Shown here: piece after piece, positions 6,401 to 9,019 of the stretch
Position numbering within the stretch: position 1 is the stretch's first letter
Layout of the letters: every line of letters begins with the position of its first letter
Assembly (NCBI GenBank): GCA_002496845.1
Contig: DALQ01000116.1
Coordinates: forward strand, 1,931-10,949
Direction of reading: 5' to 3'
DNA from: Euryarchaeota archaeon UBA495
GTDB lineage: Archaea; Thermoplasmatota; Poseidoniia; Poseidoniales; Poseidoniaceae
Length of the DNA: 9,019 nucleotides
Program-made: the position numbers and the translations under genes
Notes under the pieces: generated by a model
The model's database searches: none
What the model saw: only the letters and a program-made list of their open reading frames with translations
Told to the model about the DNA's origin: nothing

Positions 6401-9019
6401 TGGACCTCCACCCAGGTGAACATCACCGTCAACGACGTTCCACCAGGCGTCACCTACGGGACCACCGAGATCACGGCGACCAAGAACGTCGCCATCAGCC
6501 CGAGCATCGGACCGACCACAAGCGGCGGAGCCATCACGTCGTGGGAAATTTCCCCGTCGCCCGGCTCTGCGTTCACCTTCAACTCAGCAACCGGAACCAT
6601 TGGTGGCACGCCGGGCGTTCTTCTGACACGGACTCAGTACACGATCTGGGCCAACAACTCGGGTGGGGATGCAGTTGCTTATGTGAATGTCACCATCAAC
6701 GACGTTCCACCAAACACAATCGTTTACTCCTCCCACGATTTGATTCTTGAGAAGGGCACAACAATGTCAACCACGACACCAGCCATCAGTGGTGGAAGCG
6801 TAACATCTTGGGAGATTGATCCATCCATTCCGAGTGGATTGAGCTTTAGTTCAACCACAGGAGCCATCAGCGGAACGCCATCGGTGTTGCAGACAACAGC
6901 AGGAACCTACACAATATGGGCCAACAACTCCGGCGGTTGGACCTCCACCGAAGTGAACATCACGATCAACGACCAGGTCGCCTCCATCGCCTATCCCTCA
7001 ATCGTCGAGGTGTCGAACGACCGCGCCATGACCACGGTGACGCCAACCAACACCGGTGGGGCCGTCACCTCGTGGGAGATCGACCCCGCACTTCCCTCAA
7101 GCCTCTCCTTCGGCAGCACCAACGGCAGCATTTGGGGCACGCCAACAGGATTGTTGGAGAATGTCACCTACACTGTGTATGCCAACAACAGCGGAGGCTC
7201 ACCCAGCACCACATTCACCCTTGGGCTCAACTGGACGCTGACCCCGAGCGCCGAGGGTGCGTACATCACGCGCAATTCCTCCATTGGCAGCGATATTACG
7301 TGGGAGTGGGATTACGAACCGCTCGAGGCACAGAACCTTTCGCTGGTGACTGGAGAATGGAACACCTGTGCTCTCGATAGCAACCAGAACGTGTTTTGTT
7401 GGGGTCGAAACGGCAACGGACAAATCGGCAACGGACAAACTGGAACGGCTGCCTGTGGTACATCAGGGCATAAGTGTAAGGACGTCCCGACGGCAACCAA
7501 CGACCTAGGCTCCGATGTGATCTCCCTTGCCTTTGGTCACCAGCATGCATGTGGCTTGCTTGACACTGGTGCCGTGAAGTGCTGGGGGCGCAACAATAAC
7601 GGGCAACTTGGAACCAGCGGTGGAGACAAGGACACACCTCAAGCCATCAACCTCGGGTCAGGGCGAACCGCCACGAGCATCTATGCCGGTGGCCACTACA
7701 CTTGTGCCATCCTCGATGATGAATCGGTCAAGTGTTGGGGACACAACACCGACGGTCAACTCGGTATCGGTTCATACTTGAACACCAACACACCGACCAG
7801 CATTAACACCCTTGGTTCCGGGCGCACGGCCGTTTCGCTGGCCACGGCCTACAATTCTGTTTGTGCCTTGCTCGATGATGGTTCAGTCAAGTGCTGGGGT
7901 GATGATGCATACGGGCAACTGGGTAATGGCGGTACCAACGCAGACTTGAACAGCCCACCCTCGTCTTCAATCAACCTCGGAACAGGCCGTACGGCCAAAG
8001 CCATCACCGGTGGCGAGTTCCACTTCTGCGCCATCCTCGATGACGATTCCATCAAGTGCTGGGGGCAGGGGGCCAATGGGAAATTAGGAACGGGTTCTCA
8101 CGCAGACAGAACGACGCCCACCTCAACCAGCGGAAGTTTCGCTTCAGGCCGCTATGTTGTCGCCATCGATGCCGGCTACGACCACACCTGTGTTATTCTC
8201 GACAATGGCCAACTCACATGCTGGGGTTCTGATTCGGATGGCCAACTGGGTAACGGCGCTACCACGGGCACGAAATCATCGCTTCAATCTTCGACCGTTT
8301 CTCTGAGTACTGGCCGAACAGCCATTTCAATTTCAGCAGGTGGAACACACACCTGTGCGCAACTGGACAACAACCAACTGATGTGCTGGGGGAATCGAGA
8401 AGACGGTCAAGTCGGTGACAACGGGAATTTCAACAGCCCGTCCGATCGCACGAGCCCTTCCTCCGTATCCAACAACAACCACGGCGGAAACACCTATCTC
8501 AATACGGGCGTGATGCCTTCTTCCGCTGTTACTGGCGCTACCTGCGAGATCTCGCCTTCCCTACCGACCGGTCTCACACTAACCAGTGGCACGTGCACCA
8601 TCACCGGCACGCCGACCGTGACGGCGGTCAACGCCACCTACACCGTTTGGGCCAACATCTCTGGCACGTCCTACAGCGGACAGATTTACCTCGAGGTCGG
8701 TTTGAATGCGCCGGACATTTCCTATTCCTCTTCCACCTATACCTACACCAAGGGTTCGACCATCACCACGCTCAACCCAACCAACGTCGGAGGTGAAGTG
8801 ACCACCTGGGCCATCAACGCAACGTTGCCATCTGGCCTCACCTTTGGGACCAGCAACGGTACAATATGGGGTACGCCAGATACGGTGACAGCAGCCACAA
8901 CCTACACCATCTGGGCCAACAATTCTGCAGATTCGAATTCCACCACGATCACCTTCACGGTGAACGACCCAGCGCCGGATTTCAGTTACACCAGCGACGG
9001 AAGCACACACTTCCTCAAC
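290..9019 (+). CDS. Giant secreted modular protein: beta-helix, four sevenfold propellers, Ig-like repeats (3' partial)
   Basis: This single open frame has at least 2,910 codons, with no stop before the window edge, so the true length is unknown. ATG 290 follows a good Shine-Dalgarno and starts a signal peptide. Domain order: signal peptide, parallel beta-helix, RCC1 propeller A, beta-helix closing segment, GC...NY...DGSC motif, a seven-repeat propeller of unassigned family, a seven-repeat FG-GAP/VCBS propeller, tandem Ig-like He_PIG-type repeats, RCC1 propeller B, and more Ig-like repeats. Each propeller seems to interrupt a host domain. The composition is rich in Asp, Asn, Thr, Ser and Gly and poor in Lys, with many N-x-S/T sequons, as expected of a glycosylated extracellular protein. 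A role in binding polysaccharide or particles, perhaps with lyase or hydrolase activity in the beta-helix, fits the modules but is inferred. No cell anchor is visible. Start, frame and secretion are well supported; function is not. Confidence 0.95.
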   Translation, partial: MRAQRFRAVLLSVLMISLAQTAYISSLQGWAYPLADATSPMNSAGCDTATLGANDPMHVDGLNGDDAWAGTTACPKATIVSAVENSSGGDEVIVHEGLYHENITIDNKDDFILRAATGERVVLDGTRSIADDFGVTWSAVDSDGIQETTLPEIGWQLFLDYEEQVPARWPNAQFSDETVFNRSYWAEGTLTGSNDAYTLGWFQDAGPEAGVHTGLNETINATGLDPVGAIAIMNVGSFRSFSREITSWNASTGTFGYDGSGMTWKTKHHAYFLEGKRELIDVDGEWWLNDSTNRLHYRPASGTNANDLDLRVKVQPFAITVENSDRVTIQGLDFFGTTIDVNSCDGCAFTNATMEYPSTSRRGQGIAGESMDDRFVTHFYRSTNTFVDRISMTNTDGAAIEFHGSGGQSNNNVVNNSYFHAIDWSGADQKGLMTTFYEGGRDMTFSNNTVHLTGASSVLSIGDAPQVLYNEVWDVGHLQTDGAVVQIMQGEAPGAVVAYNWIHDVIKYGARFDAPINEVGEGANGTMHHNVIWNAAGGLMVKGDYHDIHNNTVFNSTGKNDIIFLTDGGINNKNSTLHRNAVDSVADHRSDDVFANPLPNGSHWNNWNGYVDGSKGTLMASNGYTCAIYSNGSLYCWGKNHQGQLGIGSTSSHEFTPQYVDVGPGRTVAKIDSNVPGSSWISGTVTHNCAILDNGSLACWGVNSEGQLGLGNMTNTGDWLYSPNVVDLGTTRKVVDLAVGVAHTCVILDNGSLMCWGRNGYGQVGIGTSSSTTSVLTPSYVDLGAGRTAVAVEASNSNTCAILDNGSVLCWGRNNVGQLGNGTTGGPGTTPQHMHLPAGRTVTSLGLQHASICLSFDNGSVACVGDDDYGQLGNGGTNVDTNTLHYTSPIGTEAELVSGGKFHACSLNRNGSVICWGDNAYGTHGIGSEIDSNSPGTSATIDSNRFFTGLAVGHGHVCANLDNGSVACWGRNAKGELGLGNLTKQTSPVILSSLGALATTAVHEMLADPANKDFRPKWGSPLQILGAGAYDAGDADPWNAGVSWTYSPMSNPIAGCMDAIAMNYDSDAVFSDGSCIYNTLTSSASSLSLFMGRPMSHALDYSTVFLADGKQTAADPTGTPVGPGTHIALDSNGAVHICSKLPAPNHDLYYTTNASGSWESAAIDSGGNLGGDCFIILDSDDDIHITYRDDSNTNLKYATKALSSNIGTLNWDVSTVDSSGDNGNFGSMVVDANDTLHVAYYSSSGSRLKYATLEDGSTTWSIETVESSNDIGKFTSIALDSHGKPHITYRDTTNTQLRYAHKMGSSWETTTIDSTSLSGSGTSLAIDSNDHLHVAYKTNSTEIAYMTNRSGSWVKTTLDANSTGNWGVNYIDIMLDEGDDPHVVYSDMVDYDIFYMSNTRGVWERTLVAGDSISKTSSATMDSNGGIHVAYYIDGSLDDVGYAAVRSFAHVPTFEIEPDLPNGLTFDADTGTISGTPSELLASTEFTVWANTTRTSAMTTLTLDVDWALNLDLIPTSEGRTLTLGQGMFAIMFDRADPSYTASDIDTSADGARGVHVADMDGDGDLDIVLASTYDDTIAWYENDGAADPSWTASDITTTFDGPWGVYVDDVDGDGDLDVVSAVAYDDTIAWSENDGAADPSWTTSEIDTTAINPRNVHVADMDGDGDLDVVATSLDDDTVSWYENDGADDPSWTAADIDTNSDGAFGVYVDDMDDDGDLDIVIGSAFDDTIAWYENDGAADPSWTKSAIDTSADGARNLHVGDMDGDGDLDIVAASAGDDTIAWYENDGAANPAWTKSVIDSSLDAALSVYPADLDGDGDLDIVSASAFDHTIAWYQNDGAADPSWSGTDITTSATGARDVFVGDMDGDGDLDIVSAAVDGDTLAWYEADWTTSSTSSVTGATCGSSPDLPAGLSMASGTCSITGTPTELSTNTTYTIYANYTASGLQLTTTLYFTVNDVAPNSLEYAPDNMTLEKGTAMTPNLPSVSGGSVTSWEIEPSLPNGLTWGTSDGKISGTPTGLQTTTETYTVWANNSGGWTSTQVNITVNDVPPGVTYGTTEITATKNVAISPSIGPTTSGGAITSWEISPSPGSAFTFNSATGTIGGTPGVLLTRTQYTIWANNSGGDAVAYVNVTINDVPPNTIVYSSHDLILEKGTTMSTTTPAISGGSVTSWEIDPSIPSGLSFSSTTGAISGTPSVLQTTAGTYTIWANNSGGWTSTEVNITINDQVASIAYPSIVEVSNDRAMTTVTPTNTGGAVTSWEIDPALPSSLSFGSTNGSIWGTPTGLLENVTYTVYANNSGGSPSTTFTLGLNWTLTPSAEGAYITRNSSIGSDITWEWDYEPLEAQNLSLVTGEWNTCALDSNQNVFCWGRNGNGQIGNGQTGTAACGTSGHKCKDVPTATNDLGSDVISLAFGHQHACGLLDTGAVKCWGRNNNGQLGTSGGDKDTPQAINLGSGRTATSIYAGGHYTCAILDDESVKCWGHNTDGQLGIGSYLNTNTPTSINTLGSGRTAVSLATAYNSVCALLDDGSVKCWGDDAYGQLGNGGTNADLNSPPSSSINLGTGRTAKAITGGEFHFCAILDDDSIKCWGQGANGKLGTGSHADRTTPTSTSGSFASGRYVVAIDAGYDHTCVILDNGQLTCWGSDSDGQLGNGATTGTKSSLQSSTVSLSTGRTAISISAGGTHTCAQLDNNQLMCWGNREDGQVGDNGNFNSPSDRTSPSSVSNNNHGGNTYLNTGVMPSSAVTGATCEISPSLPTGLTLTSGTCTITGTPTVTAVNATYTVWANISGTSYSGQIYLEVGLNAPDISYSSSTYTYTKGSTITTLNPTNVGGEVTTWAINATLPSGLTFGTSNGTIWGTPDTVTAATTYTIWANNSADSNSTTITFTVNDPAPDFSYTSDGSTHFLN
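431..2128 (+). other. Right-handed parallel beta-helix domain, carbohydrate-active type (main part)
   Basis: Residues 48-613. It opens with a pattern common in secreted beta-helix proteins: VDGLNGDDAWAGTT, then CPKATIVSAVENSSGGDEV and a 'v.eG.Y.eni.i' strand. Residues about 225-310 carry an inserted segment with DGEWWLNDSTNRLHYRP. This matches the 'GEWY.D..tgtLYY.P' signature seen in beta-helix glycosidases and lyases (GH110/GH120/PL6-like proteins). From about residue 320 on there are short turns of N/V/I ladders such as NNNVVNNSYFH, NNTVHLTG, MHHNVIWN and YHDIHNNTVFN, typical of Beta_helix/PbH1 repeats. The fold is convincing. The enzyme class is not, because I could not assign catalytic residues, and it may only bind sugars. 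The domain breaks off at SHWNNWNGYVDG, where RCC1 repeats begin, and appears to resume at 3290. Confidence 0.75.
2129..3289 (+). repeat. RCC1-type seven-bladed propeller A
   Basis: Seven repeats of about 52-63 residues follow the pattern 'tCaiLDNGS..CWG.N..GQLG.G....P..v.lg.gR'. The second Cys of each blade is at residues 636, 699, 755, 810, 863, 915 and 968. Seven repeats make one complete RCC1 ring. Each blade has two Cys 10-11 positions apart, which could pair on export. Blade 5 has CVG in place of CWG, and blade 6 has GTHG in place of GQLG. All seven blades have Asn-Gly-Ser at the hairpin before the second Cys. DNA here is less GC-rich than the flanks (hand counts 48% at 2161-2220 and 2581-2640, against 57% at 541-600). 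In secreted proteins RCC1 rings are usually interaction platforms. The ligand is unknown. Confidence 0.9.
3290..3451 (+). other. Closing segment of the beta-helix domain, after the RCC1 insertion
   Basis: Residues 1001-1054 contain LADPANKDFRPKWGSPL, then GAGAYDAGD and WNAGVSW. Parallel beta-helix enzymes and related proteins commonly end with 'DP.n.DFr...gSpl.daG...iGAYe' and often 'W.pG..W'. These residues therefore look like the cap of the domain that stopped at residue 613, rather than part of the propeller. This supports a nested insertion of the RCC1 ring. Confidence 0.65.
3452..3520 (+). other. GC...NY...DGSC cysteine motif
   Basis: Residues 1055-1077 read GCMDAIAMNYD, then SDAVFSDGSCIY. 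This is the short 'GC.D..A.NY...A...DGSC.Y' module found in many large secreted proteins of marine Bacteroidota and Marine Group II archaea, with the two Cys probably forming a disulfide. Here it separates the beta-helix head from the propeller/Ig stalk. Confidence 0.75.
3521..3658 (+). other. N-terminal half of an Ig-like repeat interrupted by the unassigned propeller
   Basis: Residues 1078-1123. SASSLSLFMGRPMS resembles the first strands of the intact Ig-like repeats downstream (for example DNMTLEKGTAMT at about 6180), but the matching 'sWeI.PsLPsGL' half appears only at 4649, after the propeller. The similarity is short, so this reading is moderate. Confidence 0.45.
3659..4624 (+). repeat. 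Seven-repeat beta-propeller, family unassigned (BNR/sialidase-like style)
   Basis: Residues 1124-1445 contain seven repeats of 46-53 residues with the pattern 's.alDsng..Hi.Y.d.....l.Ya....gsW....vds'. The Asp of 'LD/VD/ID/MD' lies at 3677, 3821, 3980, 4127, 4268, 4415 and 4553. Examples are ALDSNGAVHICSK, VVDANDTLHVAYY and ALDSHGKPHITYRD. The last repeat ends after its '..vgYaav' strand and lacks the 'gsW' strand, as expected if the first and last repeats share a blade to close the ring. No canonical SxDxGxTW Asp-box is present, so a true sialidase is unlikely. Function unknown, probably binding. Confidence 0.75.
4625..4810 (+). other. C-terminal half of an Ig-like (He_PIG-type) repeat after the unassigned propeller
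   Basis: Residues 1446-1507 contain FEIEPDLPNGLTFDADTGTI followed by SGTP, then FTVWANTT and a closing strand ending in DVDW. 'I.P.LP.GL.fd..tGtIsGTP' is the hallmark of putative-Ig (He_PIG) domains. The usual first strands are missing immediately upstream and may lie before the propeller, at 3521-3658. Confidence 0.75.
4811..4903 (+). other. N-terminal half of an Ig-like repeat interrupted by the FG-GAP propeller
   Basis: Residues 1508-1538 (ALNLDLIPTSEGRTLTLGQG and onward) follow directly on the 'DVDW' end of the previous Ig. They resemble the segment at 7235-7324 that precedes RCC1 propeller B (both have L..P..EG...T). The matching 'SP.LP.GL...SGTC.ITGTPT' half comes after the propeller, at 5960. 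Confidence 0.5.
4904..5959 (+). repeat. FG-GAP/VCBS propeller: seven tandem repeats with an exact 153-bp period
   Basis: Residues 1539-1890. Each 51-residue unit reads roughly 'SWT.s.IdTs.dgar.VhV.DMDGDGDLDIV.as..DDTIAWYENDGAADP'. The first Asp of the DGDGDLD motif is at 4970, 5123, 5276, 5429, 5582, 5735 and 5888: six identical steps of 153 bases with no indel. DxDGDGDLD loops are the calcium-binding type of FG-GAP/VCBS repeats, and seven such repeats build an integrin-alpha-like ring. Unit 4 has DDDGDLD. Odd and even units differ systematically: units 1, 3, 5 and 7 have an Arg before '.VHV' (VFV in unit 7), while units 2, 4 and 6 have 'VY'. Units 4 and 5 share 36 identical bases (5474-5509 and 5627-5662). 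A calcium-stabilised adhesion module is likely. Confidence 0.93.
5960..6166 (+). other. C-terminal half of an Ig-like repeat with a Cys pair, after the FG-GAP propeller
   Basis: Residues 1891-1959 contain VTGATCGSSPDLPAGLSMAS, then GTCSITGTPT, YTIYANYT and a closing FTVND strand. Cys 1904 and Cys 1921 are 17 apart, as in the Ig half after RCC1-B. Neither Cys is present in the uninterrupted Ig repeats. The first strands are replaced upstream by the propeller. Confidence 0.75.
6380..6412 (+). repeat. 33-base direct repeat, copy 1
   Basis: These 33 bases, encoding WANNSGGWTST, are identical to 6917-6949. Copy 1 lies at the end of the first intact Ig-like unit and copy 2 at the same place in the third, 537 bases later. 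Identity at the DNA level, including synonymous positions, contrasts with the divergent codon use just upstream of copy 2 and suggests recent duplication or gene conversion. Confidence 0.9.
6917..6949 (+). repeat. 33-base direct repeat, copy 2
   Basis: This is identical to 6380-6412 and sits at the end of the third intact Ig-like unit. The 5' part of this unit (6721-6900) is noticeably more AT-rich, and the shift back to GC-rich codons coincides with the start of the identical block. Confidence 0.9.
7235..7324 (+). other. N-terminal half of an Ig-like repeat interrupted by RCC1 propeller B
   Basis: Residues 2316-2345 (TLTPSAEGAYITRNSSIGSD, then ITWEWDYEP) directly follow the fourth intact Ig unit. 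They parallel the segment at 4811-4903. The rest of the Ig ('VTGATCEISPSLPTGL') appears only after the RCC1 ring. Confidence 0.5.
7325..8473 (+). repeat. RCC1-type seven-bladed propeller B
   Basis: Seven blades have their second Cys (the C of CWG) at residues 2370, 2431, 2482, 2535, 2590, 2644 and 2699, a spacing of 51-61 residues. The pattern is 'G..hTCaiLDd.svkCWG.n.dGQLGnG....P..i.LgsgRta'. All seven keep CWG. Unlike propeller A, no blade has an N-x-S/T sequon at the hairpin before CWG; Asp and Lys are common there instead (DDGSVKCWG, DDDSIKCWG). Blade 1 has an extra pair of Cys (2389 and 2396, CGTSGHKC) in its outer loop, a possible small disulfide loop. Seven blades make a full RCC1 ring. 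Its sequence is distinct from ring A, so the two are not a recent duplication. Confidence 0.9.
8474..8701 (+). other. C-terminal half of an Ig-like repeat with a Cys pair, after RCC1 propeller B
   Basis: Residues 2729-2804 are a Ser/Asn-rich exit linker, then VTGATCEISPSLPTGLTLTS, GTCTITGTPT, YTVWANIS and a closing strand. Cys 2752 and Cys 2769 match the positions of Cys 1904 and Cys 1921 in the Ig half after the FG-GAP ring. Confidence 0.75.
8702..9019 (+). repeat. Further Ig-like (He_PIG-type) repeats, running off the window
   Basis: One complete unit is at 8702-8968 (89 aa), containing GGEVTTWAINATLPSGLTFG, then TIWGTP, YTIWANNS and FTVND. A second starts at 8969 (APDFSYTSDGST) and is cut by the window edge after 17 residues. 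The array, and possibly more propellers and the C-terminal anchor, continue downstream. Confidence 0.85.

Larger units (their letters stand above)
6167..7234 (+). repeat. Four tandem intact Ig-like (He_PIG-type) repeats
   Basis: Units lie at 6167-6436 (90 aa), 6437-6703 (89 aa), 6704-6973 (90 aa) and 6974-7234 (87 aa), residues 1960-2315. Each reads 'y....l.l.kg..m......sGG.vTSWEI.Ps.P.gL.f.s.tG.I.GTP..l......YT.WANNSGG......n.T.ND'. Units 1 and 3 resemble each other most (LEKGT.M, SGGSVTSWEI, LQTT), and units 2 and 4 share GGA and TP..LL, so the array looks like a duplicated pair. Unit 3 differs in base composition (48% GC by hand at 6721-6840, against 65% at 6481-6540 in unit 2). Ig-like strings of this kind usually act as rigid spacers on surface proteins and contribute to adhesion. 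Every unit has an N-x-S sequon at WAN/YAN. Confidence 0.9.

Noticed and set aside
8579..9010. 143-codon minus-strand frame near the right edge
   Set aside because: It is antisense to clear Ig-like repeats and shows no domain of its own.

Overview
The window holds the last 92 codons of one gene and, 10 bases after it, the first 2,910 codons of a giant secreted modular protein. Its reading frame (ATG at 290) stays open to the last base. Everything from 290 to 9019 is one frame on the plus strand. I checked it line by line and found no in-frame stop. I see no RNA gene, CRISPR array, insertion sequence or independent minus-strand gene.

The likely source is a marine archaeon, best guess Marine Group II (Poseidoniales), confidence about 0.5-0.6. 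The clues are the style of the giant surface protein (signal peptide, RCC1, FG-GAP and Ig-like repeats, a GC...NY...DGSC motif), an acidic tail plus helix-hairpin-helix on the upstream protein, a strong AGGTGA Shine-Dalgarno, and N-x-S/T sequons at fixed repeat positions. None of these is exclusive. Large marine Bacteroidota, Planctomycetota or Verrucomicrobiota proteins use similar modules.

Layout of the giant protein (residues counted from ATG 290): signal peptide (1 to about 37); right-handed parallel beta-helix of carbohydrate-active type (48-613); RCC1 propeller A, seven blades (614-1000); the closing segment of the beta-helix (1001-1054); GC...NY...DGSC motif (1055-1077); first half of an Ig-like repeat, an unassigned seven-repeat propeller (1124-1445), second half of that Ig; first half of another Ig, an FG-GAP/VCBS propeller of seven exact 153-bp repeats (1539-1890), second half of that Ig; four intact Ig-like (He_PIG-type) repeats (1960-2315); first half of an Ig, RCC1 propeller B, seven blades (2346-2728), second half of that Ig; one more Ig and the start of another at the window edge.

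The main point is architectural. The first 2,730 residues carry four propeller-like blocks of seven repeats each (28 blades). All four look nested inside another fold: RCC1-A near the end of the beta-helix, and the other three at what looks like the same position of an Ig-like repeat. The protein is probably exported and glycosylated, with a possible carbohydrate-binding or cleaving head followed by a propeller/Ig stalk that could serve adhesion. That role is inference. The C-terminus, and so the anchoring mode, lies outside the window.
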